Counted from the first letter of the stretch, positions 31,959 to 43,964 are shown. The stretch: DNA of 64,000 nucleotides from Adenophora triphylla var. japonica (GCA_022495995.1 JAFEMH010002502.1:242501-306500); one strand, 5' to 3'. Notes: generated from the sequence alone by a model not told the origin. Numbers and translations: made by a program.

Positions 31959-32003
31959 GGTCCGTACGGACCAACCTGGGATGTAAAGAGGTCCGTACGG
32001 ACC
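31959..32003 (+). promoter_or_regulatory. Paired palindrome module upstream of the PMD gene
   Basis: GGTCCGTACGGACC at 31959-31972 and 31990-32003, 31 bp apart, about 160-200 bp before the ATG at 32163. Flanks (GCAAGAAGG, TAAAGAGG, GGACCAACC) match the LTR copies. An ATTAAATGCC stretch at 32040 and a GAGA tract at 32090 follow. Putative promoter of the antisense gene. Confidence 0.7.
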
Positions 32004-32162
32004 AAGTGTGAATTTTACAGTTCCCAGGTTTTGACTGGGATTAAATGCCGAGCTTTTCCCCATTCCTTCTTCTTTCGTGCGCGAACCAGAGAGAGAGAGA
32101 GAGGGAGAGAAAACCTCCATTGTTAACCAAAATCCTCCATTTTTAGCTTGAATTGTTCGCAA

Positions 32163-35073
32163 ATGGCGGAAGGATCTCGGAGAGGTCGTCGACAACGCAG
32201 TCAAGAAGTGATCGAGCAACGGATGGAGCTCCAAAGAAATTGGATATCCTTTGTTCCATCTTCGAAGAACCCGGATGTATTATATCCGAATCCGGAGGTG
32301 CACAATCGTCGCTCTAGGAACGTCGGGGAGGTAAGAAATCCATTTCGTCTCGATTTCTTTGCTTGAATTCTTGAATGCTAGAACTAGGTTTTAGTTTTTT
32401 GCATTTTGGGGCTTTTGTTATTTGCCATGCCTTTTGTGGAATTCTTGATGAATTGTTGAAATTGGGCATGTAAAAATTGTGAATATGTGCATTTTGTGCA
32501 AAAATGTGTAGATTAGCTCTTATTTGTGAAAATAAAGTGCCTCTCTAATGAATTGCATGCTTTGGTGTTTTGTACATTATGCTTTTTATGTATGTACAAT
32601 GTGGGGAAAAATTGTCATGTAGGGACAAATTTTGTAGAAAAAAAAAATGTGACATGTGCCGTGTTTTGTGACGGGTTTTGTCTGAAAGTATGTGCCGTGT
32701 AGGGACGGACTTTTCTTTTGAAAATGTGTTATGCAGTGTGTGCCGTGTTCTTGGGTGACGGACTTTGTGGGGAAAGTATGTGCAATATGTGCCGTGTTTT
32801 GTGACGGGTCTTTTGAAAATGTGTCGTGTAGTGCTTGATCCCTTTGTTGAGAAAATTTGTACAGTGTGTGCCGTGTTTTGTGACGGACTGCATGGAAAAA
32901 TTATGTATAATGCATGTCATGTTTTGAGTTGCATGTAAAAATTATGTGCAATATGTGCTGTGTTTCGTGACGGGATATATGTGCTTTGCCGTGTTAGGAC
33001 GGTCTTTTATGCTTTGATTTTCTTTTGTTATTTTGCATTAAGTACTGTGACTGACGTACCTTTGCTGTGTTTACCTGCAGGATGAGGGGCTCTTGGCTGG
33101 GAAGGCCAAGAAGATGAAGACTCGGGGATCGCTCGAGGCTGTTGTTGAGTTGTGGCAATGATGCCTGACATTTCGTGGATGGTAGGCCGAGCCCCGTGAG
33201 GCCGGTCTACGCTTCGGCCCGGGCGTGTTCGTGGAGAACTTGGCCGGGGTTTCGACACGAGGAAGAACAAGAGCATCTTCCTTGGACTTTCGAGTACCGT
33301 GGAATACCACCCACACCTTCCATCCGAGCCGGGAGAGGCGACGGTGACGCCCACGGACTTTGCCGCTATCACCGGCTTTCCTTCAAAGGAGGGCCAGCCG
33401 GCGAGATATGATTGCCGAGGACGTGCCGACCGAGCCGCCGGGCTTTGCGCCTGCTCGCAGGGGTCTTGGAATGTTGTATAGTGATGTTGAGATGAGGATC
33501 ACGACCAGTATTGGGGCCTATGTTCGGGGTACCGGCCAGGTGATGGCGGAGCAGCTGGCGCGCTCCTTCCTGTGGTTTGCGCTTTCCGAGACTTTGTTCT
33601 CGAACCACTCGACTACGGCTCCTTTTGCTCGCCGGAGAGCTTGATTGATTCGGGAGAGAGTTTGTGATATCTCTTGGGGCGAGGCGGGCTTGGCCGAGCT
33701 CTACTTCTCTTTGGACCGGTTTAGCCGGGCGTAGCGCTCCTTGGCTTGTTTTGACTTTGTTTTGGAGGTATGAGTTTATTGTCGTTTTGATTTAGCAACT
33801 TGTCGTTTCTCCATTTTCTTTTGCACTGAGCCTTTTCTGCTTTTGTCACAGGTGTGGTTCTATGAGATCTTTCAGTGCTTCCCGTGGGATAGAGATCCTG
33901 GGGCCGTAGCAGCGTATCCCGCTATGTTAGGCTGGGCACGCCCGGCGAGGAGGAGGAGGACCAGCAGGGGAAGCTCACCATCGCCTACGGGGATGTGCAG
34001 GAGCATTTGGAGAGAGATAGCCCGAAGAGGTTTGTTTTGTATCCTTGGGCTCGATATAAGGATGATGATTTCGAGGGGCTCCCCGTGACTGCGGCAATGA
34101 AGATGCCGCGGGCCTGACTTGTGACGTCATGTATTTGGGAGAGCGGGTCTTCTGGCAGCATGGCCCGGGTATACTTCCCTTGGCTCAGAGGGACCCTCCT
34201 TTTGGGATGTTGGATTCCCGAGATATGGACGTGTTGGATTTTGAGAGGTATTTGGGCGGCGTGAGTGCCGATGAGTTTGTGTTGTATAGAGAGGAGTATG
34301 GAGCTTTCGTGAGGAGGAATTCGAGGACGCCACAGGTGTTGGCGAGGGAGAGGGAGGCTGGTCCGCAGTGGTCCCCGCAGGTTCCGGTGCCCGCCGGACT
34401 TTACGTATGTTCGTGGGGATTCCTCGAGGAGGAGGGTGTCCTGTACCCGTCCCCGAGCAGCTCCCCGCCGCCTACCGCGTGGATCCCGATAGACCGGTGA
34501 GTGTGCTTACTCTTTTTCATCTTGGCATCTTTTCTCGTATTTTTCTCTTTTTGTTGTTGAGTATGACCGTATTGTTGAGCGTTTCTTTCGCTTGCTTGTG
34601 TGCAGTCCCGGGAGGGCTTTTGACATGCTGACCCGCTGTTACGTGGCGATGCGGTCTTTTGCGAAGAAGATGGCGTCGAAGATGTCTTGCCGGTCTTCGC
34701 GACGTGTGCCGGCGTACACACCGATGCCTTTGAGGCATTCTGTAGATGTTCCTCTACCGAGAGCCGAGCTGGAGCCACAGCAGGAGGAACTTGCGCGGGG
34801 GCGGCATAGCATGGATGCCGGGACGTCTTCGGGAGCTCCGAGGCCGTTGCACTTTACCAGCTTCTTTCCTCGCCAGATGCACAGGTGAGGGTTCGTCGTG
34901 AGCCTTCTTTCTTCGATCCTTTCGTCGGATTTGATCCTTATGATTACTTTGAGTACCAGCCCTGGAGGGGCTCCTGCATCGATGACGAGGATATGACTGG
35001 CGAGTTCACCGGGATGCCCGACTTCTCTCTTGAGGACCTTGGTGAGGATGATGATGCTGAAGATTCGGATTAG
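32163..35073 (+). pseudogene. Plant mobile domain (PMD) gene, antisense to Tat gag-pol
   Basis: Likely exons 32163-32330, 33081-33768, 33852-34496 and 34606-35073, separated by GT-AG introns of 750, 83 and 109 bp (GTAAGA/CTGCAG; GTATGA/TCACAG; GTGAGT/GTGCAG). PMD hallmarks: GEATVTPTDFAAITGFP (33330-33390), ARSFLWFALSETLFSNHST (33560-33615), ISWGEAGLAELYFSLDRFS (33675-33730) and VWFYEIFQCFPWDRDP (33852-33900). It ends in an acidic tail. Two or three frameshifts (near 33160, 33640, 34110) make this copy doubtful. PMD proteins (MAIN/MAIL) act in nuclear silencing; Tat elements are known to carry related extra ORFs. An AATAAA follows at 35147. Confidence 0.78.
32655..33003. repeat. Imperfect repeats GTGCCGTGTTTTGTGACGGG in PMD intron 1
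   Basis: About six or seven diverged copies of a 20 bp core spaced 45-80 bp apart within the 750 bp first intron. Confidence 0.7.
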
Positions 35074-35146
35074 GGTTCATTTGCTTTCCCTCTTTCCATA
35101 TCTTCTTTTTTTTTTCTTTTAGCAAATGTACATTAGATGTACCCGT

Positions 35147-35152
35147 AATAAA
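35147..35152 (+). terminator. Polyadenylation signal after the PMD gene
   Basis: AATAAA 74 bp after the PMD stop codon and before the next paired-palindrome module; fits the 3' end of the antisense gene. Confidence 0.5.
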
Positions 35153-35411
35153 ACACTCGTATTTGCATGGCAAACGCATTTTATTTTAAGATGTAATGTC
35201 ATTTTTGTGATTCCCGAAAATTGTCCTAGAAATTGTTGCTATTATTTTTTTTTTATTTTGTGCATGCCACGTGAGCTGAGAGTGCGTTTGTGGGTAGTGT
35301 ATGTTTGCCGGAAATGGCTTTGCCAGCTGTTTGGGCGCTTGGAGCAAGGTCCCGCCGAGAACAAAGGGTTGTTGTACTGTTTGCTGAGAAAGTGGGGCCA
35401 AGATGCAATAA

Positions 35412-35456
35412 GGTCCGTACGGACAGACCTAGGTTGCAAAGAGGTTCGTACGGACC
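35412..35456 (+). promoter_or_regulatory. Paired palindrome module upstream of the DUF7745-like gene
   Basis: GGTCCGTACGGACA (35412-35425) and GGTTCGTACGGACC (35443-35456), each one mismatch from perfect, again 31 bp apart and about 120-160 bp before the ATG at 35574. Downstream AAATAAATGC (35475-35485) and TTTCCCCATT are also shared with the PMD promoter region. Confidence 0.7.
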
Positions 35457-35573
35457 AACCTTGCTTTTGGGAAGGAAATAAATGCTTTCCAGTGTCTGGT
35501 CTTTCCCCATTTCCCATTTGCAGCCATTTTCGAGCTTTCTCCCCCATTTTCTCTAGGAACCTCCATTTTTGCC

Positions 35574-37095
35574 ATGGATTCTTCGTACATTCCTAGAATT
35601 TTGCCGAGGCTTTCACAGGAGAGGCAAGCACACTTCCTTGAGCAGCTGAAAACGTGGATGCGGCGCCGTATGAGGCATCAGAGACGGGTTTTCGAGGTAA
35701 GGTTTCGTCTTTGATCGATTTGGTCTTTTAAGGAGTTGGTTCCTGATAGGGATTTGTTGCGGGCTGCCGCAAAGTTCTGGGATGCTAGGAGGCATGTGTA
35801 TTGCTTCTCGTACAATGAAATGGTGCCCACCTTTGAGGATTTTCGGGCTTTGATTGGAGGACCGGAGGTGGAGGCCATCTCGCTTCCTTTGATTGGTGCG
35901 GCCGCGAGCGTGAAGCTTGCAGGCTTTCTTCGTACTTCGTTGGAAGAAGTGCAGGGCATGATCCTTGATTCGGGTCATATTGACATTTCGGAGCTGCCGG
36001 AGCGGTTTATGGTTGATGATGAGAGTGATATCTCTTGGGACGCATTTGCCTTGTGCGTGATGGCGACGCTTTTCATGGTCCGCTCCCTTGGCATTTGCGA
36101 TGGCGCTTTGCTAGATGTGGTTGGGCACTGCAGAGCTGGAGAGGATATTGTCCCGTTTGTGCTGGGGGAGACTCTTCATGGTATTGACCGTCTGGCGACT
36201 GGGGATCGGTTCATGAGAGGGGGAAGCCCCGCTTTGCTCACCTTGTGGCTGCGAGAGAGACTTCAGGCCATGCCCGAGGCTCCGACGTCGTTTAGCCCGT
36301 GGTCATTTGCTCAGCGACCTCTTGTGTTGGATATGGATCACGCCCGGGAGAGATGGATGGCACGGCTTGGTACGCATCGATCCGTTGGTGGGTTCCTCAC
36401 TGGGGGATTGAGACTAGGAGGGTCTTTCAGGAAGGGTCCTATGTCGTTAGAGTTCCAGGTTTGTCTTGGTCCTCCTTCTATATTCCGTCGCTTATTTCCC
36501 GGCAGTTTGGGATGAAGCAGGAGCCTTTATTGGGCTGGGATGACCTTGCTACTACGGAGATAGCTCCTCTTTGTATGGCAGCTCCAGGTGCTTTCTTGTA
36601 TTTTCTGAGGGTATGGAAGTATTCCGCTTTCCCTCCCGTGGTGCTCCTTAGACGTCTGGGAGAGTGTCGTATTGACGACTCGCACTCCGGCCCGGTATGA
36701 GCAGCGTGTCAAAGCCCCAAGTGGCTTTGGAGAGCAGTGCGTGTAGCGATTTTGGGACCCGCTGCCGTAGTAGCTATTGCCTTAGGAGTGCCGAAGCTCT
36801 GGTCCGACCCTCGGATGTTACGGAGACACTTTATTTGACTACGAGACCAGAGTTGACCGACCGACGGGGAGAGGTCCTCTTTGGCGTACTCGCAGGAGGA
36901 GATCCGAGCCGAAGCACGGGCGAATGAAGCCCCGAGAGCCGCTGGATTGTTTGACTCTACGGGGAGGACCCCTGATCTCGGACTGAGAGACGCAGAGTTG
37001 GTTCGCGTGGAGCGAAAGAAGACTCGCCGGGGATGATGGAAGAAAGGGAAGAATGGCAAGGGAACAAGCGCAGATGGCGCGGAATGATCTCCTAG
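35574..37095 (+). pseudogene. DUF7745-like gene, antisense to Tat gag-pol
   Basis: Starts at the ATG at 35574 in a context much like the PMD start. The first frame has a stop near 35716, then runs open 35728-36390: AKFWDARRHVYCFSYNEMVP and TFEDFRALIGGPEVEAISLP (a layout like PTLEEY... of this family) and SWDAFALCVMATLFMVRSLG. A +1 shift near 36390 leads to HWGIETRRVFQEGSYVVRVP and SSFYIPSLISRQFGMKQEP, typical of the C-terminal WGI...RQFG block of DUF7745. A further shifted tail reaches about 37095. Function unknown; the domain is found mainly in plant repeat-derived proteins. Neighbour of the PMD gene on the same strand. Confidence 0.65.
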
Positions 37096-37099
37096 GTAT

Positions 37100-37850
37100 C
37101 CATTCATTGCATTGTAAACACATTATTTGTTAAATGTATTAAGCTGTCTTTTAGCATGTTGTGAACTTGAGAGTAGACCGTGCTTGAACTCATCAAGAAA
37201 TGTTGTAACCGTTAGTGATTTGTGATTTACTTTTAAAGCTTTGTCGAGACGCAAGATCTCTTGTTTGCCTTTGTTTCTTTTGTGCACCTTGTCGGCGTCC
37301 ATCTTTGAACTTTTCTGTTGCATTTGCGGACTGAAGCAGTCTGGGCCATGACGGCAATCCCCTTTGCTTAGGCTTTACGCTTGGCTGAGAGGTTGAATGA
37401 TCCCCTGACAAGTCGTTTTGACGGTTATCTCCGTAGCTTCCTTGCCCTTTGTTGGCGTCGGACTCTTGACCTCAATTTCGCAGCTTCTGCTTGAGTTTTT
37501 TTTTTTTGTGTGAGCCCTTGCTCGAGCTCTTTTTTTTTTTTTGAAGCGCGTGAGGGCGAAGACAAGCCCCTGGCTTGGAAGCGTACATGAGCCACCGTTT
37601 GACGTTGAGTGACTTTCGGATGTCCTTTGATGTTGCCGCCGTCGTTTGACTTGGTCAAGGTGACGTTTGGGCGTGCTCTTGAAAAGTGCGTAGCTTGATG
37701 GAGGTCTTGATTGACATTAAAACTTTTGACTTTTTTTGTGTATTTTTAGACCGGACCAATTAAGGTTGCCTACGTTCCCCCGAACTAGAGGGCTCAGGTC
37801 TGCGTAGTTCGACACTACATGGAGTGCCAATAGATGCACAGTTGTTCTTC
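37100..37850 (-). other. Post-pol spacer of Tat 1
   Basis: No gene. On minus, 37660-37350 (CACCTTGACCAAGTCAAACG, A-rich tracts at 37500 and 37535, TCAAAACGACTTGTCA) is clearly similar to plus 61735-62200 in Tat 2, so it is a conserved non-coding region right after the integrase. T-runs give spurious Lys-rich frames. Confidence 0.65.
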
Positions 37851-37851
37851 T

Positions 37852-38904
37852 TTAGGCAAAGTATCTGCGAAGTTTGCTTCCGTTGACTGGATTCATGAAG
37901 GGATTGCCGTCTAGGTCTGTCAGCTTCATGGCACCTCCGGAGAAGATCTTTTGAACCACGAAAGGGCCGATCCATGTGGGTTCCCATTTTCCCAAAGCTG
38001 GTTGGTTCGAGCGGGAGGCTTTTCTTTGAGTATCAAGGTCGCCTTCCCCGATGTCTCGGGACTTGACTTTCTTGTCGAAAGCTCTAGCCATCCCGCTGAT
38101 AGGCTCTGACGTGTTCCATGGCCTTTAGTCGTCGCCGTCTAGCGTGCAGCCAATTGGCCATGTCGGCTTCTGAGCCATTCGACTTCGTTGACGCCATTTT
38201 CCAAAGAAGACTCTGGAGTGAGGGAATTTCCAGCTCAATGGGAAGGACTGCTTCCATCCCGTATGTCGTGGCGAATGGGGTTTCTCCCGTGGTCGTTTCG
38301 ATCGATGCGGTAGCCCCAAAGTGCAAGGTGCAGCCTTCGCCAATCTCGTCCTCGGTGGTCATTTTTCTGATGATCCGTTCGAGGGTTTTGCTTGCCGCTT
38401 CCACGGCGCCGTTTGTTTGTGGCCTGTAGGGAGAAGATTTGTGGCGTGTGATCTTGAATTCAACCAAATAGCCTGCGTCGAATTCCCTCGAAGTGTGAAC
38501 CGTTGTCCGATATGACCTCATTTGGGATGCCGTATCGGCATGATGTTTTCCTTGAGGAAATGCGCGACCTTCTTGGAGGTGAGTACCTTGTAGGACTTGG
38601 CTTCGACCCATTTCGTGAAGTAGTCGATGGCTACTAAGATGAACTCGTGACCGTTGCCGCCCGGGCGGAGCGATTTTCCCGATGACGTCAATTCCCAAGT
38701 GGCAAATGGCCAGGTGTAGTCATGCAAGAGAGATCGTGGGGAGGTAGATGATTGAGGTTGGAGAACCGTTGACACTTGTCGCAGCTCTTCTGACAAAGTG
38801 GATGCAATCCGCCTCCATGGAGATCCAGAGTAGTCCATCCCGAGAATGATTTGCATCGTGGCTCGCGTTCATGTGGGGACCGCAAGCCCCATTGTGGACT
38901 TCGT
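37852..38904 (-). pseudogene. Tat 1 integrase
   Basis: N-terminal zinc region in 39005-38720 (NEVHNGACGPH, HFVR). Core: NGHEFILVAIDYFTKWVEAK (first Asp, 38640-38600), then broken frames, SSPYRPQTNGAVEAASKTL (Glu, about 38430) and TPFATTYGMEAVLPIELEIP. C-terminus 38091-37852 with GKWEPTWIGPFVV. The second catalytic Asp region (about 38530-38470) falls in a frameshifted stretch. Several frame changes; inactive. Confidence 0.85.
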
Positions 38905-40029
38905 TCATGAACTTGCTTGCTTCTTCCCGGGCCGATGCAACAGGAGTGGTCCTTGGTAGCGTTTCTTGTATAGCATGTCCCCAAGGATGATGAAGTGAGA
39001 GGCAAGGCGTTTTAGGGCCATGATGCTCTTGATTTTGACCCCTTCTCTGTGTTGGCCTTCCTTGTTCATGAAGGCGGTTTCCCCGTTCTTGAGGTATTGG
39101 AAGATCTGGTTATACCATGGCTCATTGATGGGCTTAGGTTCTGGTTCGATCTCACAACAGTAGGCAGGAATTTCCTTTCGTCCGACTTTGAAGGGTTTGA
39201 TTGCTTTTCCTTCAGGGATTTCCACAAGTGAAGCCAAGGTGGCTAAGGCATCTGCAAACCTGTTTCGGTCTCTTGGCAAGTAGTGGAAGGTGACCTCTTC
39301 GAATTGTGTGATGAGGTCCTCCATGCAGGCATGGTATTTCTGCAAGCCTGGGTCTATGGTTTTCCACTTGTTGGAGACTTGGTTGATGATCAGGGCTGAG
39401 TCCCCATAAACTTCGAGTTTCTGGACATTCCTCTCGAGTGCGGCTTGTAGTCCGACAGCGCATGCTTCATATTCGGCGGCATTGTTGGTTACCTCGAAAT
39501 TGAGCTTTATGGCGATTGGGGTGTGCTCGTCCTTGGGATCGACCAAGAGCATGCCGATGCCGTTTCCTTTTTTGTTGGCTGCTCCATCGAAGAACAGTTG
39601 CCATCGATTTTCGCCTTCGAGTGCAAAGATTCCCTCGTCTGGAAATTGTGGTTCGGGGCCTCGAGCCTCGCTTCTGCTGGGAAATCGCCGCTTGTTCACC
39701 ATTGCCCGTCCCTTGATTGACTTTTGGTCCACGTACTTGATGTCAAACTCTGCTAGGAAGAAAGACCATTTGGCGAGCCTCATTGACAGAGATGGTTTGT
39801 CGAAGAGGTATTTGACTGGGTCCATTTTGGACACCAAGTGTACCGTGTGCGACTGCATGTAGTGCCGTAATTTTCCGACAACCCATACCAGAGCTGCGCA
39901 GGTTTTCTCGAGGGCTGAGTAGTTGAGTTCGCTGCCTTGAAACTTTCGACTGACGAAGTAGATGGCGTTCTCGACTCGTGACTCTTTCTTTTCTTGACAG
40001 AGCATGGCTCCAACCGCGGTGTCGGCCAC
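38905..40029 (-). pseudogene. Tat 1 RNase H and archaeal-type second RNase H
   Basis: Open for 374 codons. The first half is the retroviral-type RNase H remnant (YFVSRKFQGSELNYSALEK, KYLFDKPSLSMRLAKWSFFL). The second half is an additional archaeal-type RNase H: WQLFFDGAANKKGNGIGMLL (Asp), NNAAEYEACAVGL (Glu), VYGDSALIINQV (Asp) and PRDRNRFADALATLASL (Asp): all four acidic positions are present. This dual arrangement is characteristic of the Tat lineage. It continues toward the integrase linker. Confidence 0.9.
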
Positions 40030-41051
40030 AGCTTAGGTATAGCAACAGTGGCTTATCCTCGTGGGGAGGACAGAGAATCGGAGGACTCACAAGGTATGCC
40101 TTTATTTCCTCAAAGGCATCTTGGCATTCTGAGTTCCATTCGATGTCGGCGTTCTTCTTCATCAGTTTGAAGATTGGCTTGCACATGGAGGTCAATTGGT
40201 TGACGAAGCGGCTTATATACCGCAGCGGCCCACGAAGCTTTTCACCTCTCGTCCGAGTTTGCGGTGGTCTCATTTCGATGATGGCCTTGATCTGAGGATC
40301 AACCTCGATGCCTCTCTCGGTGACCATGTATCCCAAGACCTTGCCTCGGCTTAACCCCAAATGTGCATTTGCGTGGTTTAGCCTCATTGAGTATTTTCGG
40401 AGGCGATTGAAGAATTTTCTCAGGTCTGTGAGGTGTTGTTCATCTGATCCCTTTGAGTGGATGATCATGTCATCGACGTACACTTTGATCTCTTTGTGGA
40501 TCATATCGTGGAAGAGGGCAGTTGCTGCCCGTTGGTAGGTAGCCCCAGCGTTCTTTAGTCCGAACGGCATTACGGTAGCAAGAGATTCCCCAGGGGGTTG
40601 TGAAAGCTGTCTTTTCTTGATCTTCCTCGGCCATCTTGATTTGATTGTAGCCGGCAAACCCGTCCACGAAGGACTTGACTTCGAAATTAGCTGTAGTGTC
40701 TACCAACATGTCGATGTTGGGTAGTGGAAAATCGTCCTTGGGACTTGCTTTGTTGAGATCTCTAAGTCCACGCAAAGAACGCACTTTTCCATTGGCCTTG
40801 GTGACCGTGACGATATTGGAGAGCCATGTGGGGTACTCGATCACCCTGATGAAGCCGACGCGGAGCATCTTCTCGATCTCTTCCTTGACTTGTAAAGACC
40901 ATTCTGGCTTGATTCGGCGTAGCTTTTGCTTGATGGGCTTAGCCTCGGGATTCAAGGGAATCCGGTGTTCTACAATGTTTGTATCTAATCCAGACATGTC
41001 TTGGTAAGACCAAGCGAACACGTACACGAATTCTTTGAGCAGTGCAGTCAA
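40030..41051 (-). pseudogene. Tat 1 reverse transcriptase
   Basis: 41051-40570 has FAWSYQDMSGLDTNIVEHRI, KLRRIKPEW and the RT palm start (RGLRDLNKASPKDDFPLPNI). A frameshift near 40580 leads to MPFGLKNAGATYQRA and KVYVDDMIIHSK (YVDD active site, about 40480), then GKVLGYMVTERGIEVDP and FLG-type region LRYISRFVNQLTSM. Another frameshift near 40040 joins the RNase H frame. Enzyme is broken but close to consensus. Confidence 0.88.
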
Positions 41052-41106
41052 TGCGTCTTGCTCCGTGCCGGTGAAGAAACTTCCGATTTGCGTCTCTTTT
41101 GGCTCT

Positions 41107-41640
41107 TCAAATAGCTCCCAAATTCACTTTGGTTAAAACCTCCTCGGCAGCTTGGGCCCGGTTTTTCTCTCGTTTGACAACATGCTTAAAGATGTGCTTA
41201 ATGTATTGTTCATTTAATGTGTCTGCTTCTTTATCAAGTGAATCGTTATTAACTGTTTGTGTGTTAGTTAATTTATCAGTTGTTAAAGATGCAATGAGAG
41301 GATACTCGGAAAGATCGAAGCATTCATTAAGAGCATACGGGAATACATTATTGGCAATGAGTTCGTAATCTTCTGGCGTGAGGCCATCAGATGACTCGAG
41401 AGACTCATATTCAAAGATAATGGACTCAGGATGAGTTTTGACACTGGACTCTAGGACTCGAGAGGTCAGACCAAGTTTTTCGATCATGTCCTTTTTACTA
41501 GCAGTGGGTCCGGAGAAGGTGGCCCAGTTATTAAGTGGCAATGAGCTTGATAGGAGGCGGGGTTTGAAAGGCTTTATGTCACCATTCCCAATCATTGCTA
41601 TCACAGAGTTATCAGAAACAAAATCGATCAGGTCTGGCAT
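41107..41640 (-). pseudogene. Tat 1 pol N-terminal linker
   Basis: A 177-codon open frame between protease and RT with an acidic composition (ESIIFEYESLESSDGLTPED). It ends shortly before the RT frame, with AEEVLTKVNLGAI corresponding to the usual VNLG block before Tat RT. In Ogre elements an intron is removed near this position; a stop at about 41683 separates it from the protease frame here. No enzymatic motif. Confidence 0.6.
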
Positions 41641-41682
41641 CTCGATTTCTTCATTGAAGAGCAGGTGGAGCAGTGGCTCGTT

Positions 41683-42960
41683 CTAAGCATCGTCTGCGGA
41701 GTCTTTTGCTTTTACCTTGGGCATTACCAGCTCGAATACGGACTCGTCCCGCTTATTTAAGGCAGGAGTGTTGACAGAGAGTTTTTCGAGTTCTTCTGCC
41801 AAAGAAAGGGTTTTCCCGAACCAAAACTTGTTGTGAATAGTGGTGGTCATGGATCCCGATAGAGGCGGTGTATCGAGAAATGCTCTTCGGACAGGATTTG
41901 GCTTGAGGCCTCTGAATCTTGCCAGGTTCCGCTGGAGCTTGTCCATAGTTGTCGGCCAGCTTTGTTTGGCATTGGTCAGCTCTGTTCCTTTTCCTGGATC
42001 TTCTTCCAAGTTGCCGGCCTTCTTTGTGAAGTACTTAGTCATGTCGAAGCTGTAAGGACGAAGATCGGAGATTGCGTGCAAGCCTCTTTTGCTATTTGCG
42101 GAGCATTTCCGTGCAGCTCGCTTGTCCTCCGCAATGTGTTCGGGAGTAGGAGAGTATCCCAAGCCATGGAGGGTATTCTGTTCTTTGTTATGGATGATTT
42201 TTTGGGTACCCTGATGGCGTTTTCCCAAACCGAGCCCCAGGATGTAGTTCATGTGCTTCATCATTTTCATCGGGGGAGGGATCTTGTCCCAAATCAAAGG
42301 CAAGTCTATGTGGCACACCTGGGCTTTTGGGCTTTCAATGGTGAACCCTGTTAACATCATGCCATCATCATCGTGTTTGATCTCTAAGACCGGGACGCCG
42401 TTTGTGTTGGTCCTTTCGGTGACTACGCTATCACCGTAGATGATGGTTAGATCTGTTCCTTGGACAAACTTTACGCACTGATGGAGAGTGGATGCCACCC
42501 CATTGATCCGTGTAGCCAGGGCGTCCCAAAATGGCAGTGAATGTGATCGGGATGTCAATGACTTGGAAATCCGTTGGGACCATTTGCTTTTCCGAACCAC
42601 AGTTCAAGGTGGTTATTCCCAAGACTGGGCGGGACGTTGAGTCGTATGCCTTGATTGCCCGAGTTGAGGGCTTTAGATCGCCGCTTTGATCCCTAGCAGA
42701 TCCATCATTTTGGATGGCAGACATTCATGGATGATCCCCATCTACCAAAACCCGAGGAGACGACGCTCGTCCGCCTGAACCGTTATGTAGAGAGGCTCAT
42801 TGTGGTCACCCAAATTTTGGAAGGTCGAGCTCGTGAAAGTGATGATATTGCCGTAATTAACGTTGCCAATCATCTCGAACCGCTTCATCGGTGTCACCGT
42901 GATGGGAACTATGGTCCGGGCCGTGCTTTCTTCCAACTTGAGCTTGTGCGGGTAAGATGA
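41683..42960 (-). pseudogene. Tat 1 protease region with GLGYSP block
   Basis: HNEPLYITVQADE (42860-42800), active-site area VLVDG...SSMNVC split by a 1 nt shift near 42745, then RAIKAYDSTSRPVLGITTL and FTAILGRPGYTDQWG (protease C-terminal ILGRP). After another shift near 42500: GVASTLHQCVKFVQGTDL, GLGLGKRHQG and LHGLGYSPTPE, conserved in Tat/Ogre polyproteins. Ends MPKVKAKDSADDA-stop at 41683. Confidence 0.82.
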
Positions 42961-43010
42961 AGTGAGTAAGGACCAGAGCGAGATGTTATCCCGAGTGCGC
43001 TTGAGCCGTG

Positions 43011-43964
43011 TTAAGACAGATCTTCACTTGGGTCCAAGGCTTCACTTCTTTTGGCGTAGGGCCCCTTTTCAGTTCGTGCCTCAGGTATGGCTGGCCTTTT
43101 GTCTGCCCGTGGAGGATTCACTGGGATTTGGCCGGAACGTGTCAGAACGTTCACTTCTGGCCTTACTGTTTTGCTTGTCTCCCCTATTTCTGTAGTGGGA
43201 GGACCTTGATTGGCGTAGGGCCAGACTGCGCATTTCAATTCGTTCACCGTCATAGCTTTTGTGGAAACATCCACAGTGGCTTTGAGATCTTCCCAAGATA
43301 AGGGTTGAGGTATCTGGACCTTTGGGCCGTCGGTGGTGGTGCGAAGCTCGTCCCAGCTGATCATGGAGCAGACGTTGCCATGGCCTTGTGCAGAGCTAAG
43401 CTGAGGAGATTTGCTGGAGTAGATGACGTAGTAGTCAAACTTTCCTGAAGGTTCTCCAAGGGTTCCGACTGTGGGATCACCGGATTCATACCTCTTCTTC
43501 AGTTTTTGTTGAGAAGATGGCTTCTTCTTTCTTCGAGGACGGCCCTCGTTCATTTCATCCTGGAATTCCATTTCCAGACAAGCACTGCAATCGCAAACGT
43601 CCCACCAGATGTGTCCGTTGTTCGGCGGTGGTACCGGGACCTCAGGAGGCTGAATGGGCGTGCTTTCCCCGGAGGGTCCCGTGGCCTTATGTCATAACCG
43701 CATGGTTCGTACGAGGGCAACAAAGTTGACTTCTGGGAGACAATGAGAGGCGTTAGAAGCTGCAAAAGCAGTCATGACTTTGGAAGCCCCAGGTAGTTGG
43801 GTGGCTAATGTCCCGAAGTGGTGCATAGCGCCTTCGATCTAGGCTTGTCGTTCACCTTGGCGTTTCTCAATAGCCATGAGGACCTGCCAAACTTCTTCCA
43901 ATGTTGGGAAATTTCTTGGGGGTAAGGTCCCATTCTCATCGTTGTTATCCACTGACTTGGCCAT
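43011..43964 (-). pseudogene. Tat 1 gag (degenerate)
   Basis: The ATG at 43964 opens MAKSVDNNDENGTLPPRNFP and a helical LEEVWQVLMAIEKRQ, comparable with the Tat 2 gag start at 58832. After a stop near 43840, the stretch 43571-43011 is hydrophilic, with RPRRKKKPSSQQKLKKRY and LTRSGQIPVNPPRADKRP, the latter corresponding to the VTRSGR region of Tat gag-pol. The usual gag capsid domain is not recognisable, suggesting an internal deletion. Confidence 0.65.

Noticed and set aside
33028..33644. Several overlapping frames on both strands
   Set aside because: Shadows of PMD exon 2; only the plus-strand pieces with PMD motifs were kept.
35126..35596. 156-codon plus frame between PMD and DUF7745-like genes
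   Set aside because: It covers the polyadenylation signal, intergenic DNA and the palindrome module; hydrophobic translation without homology signs.
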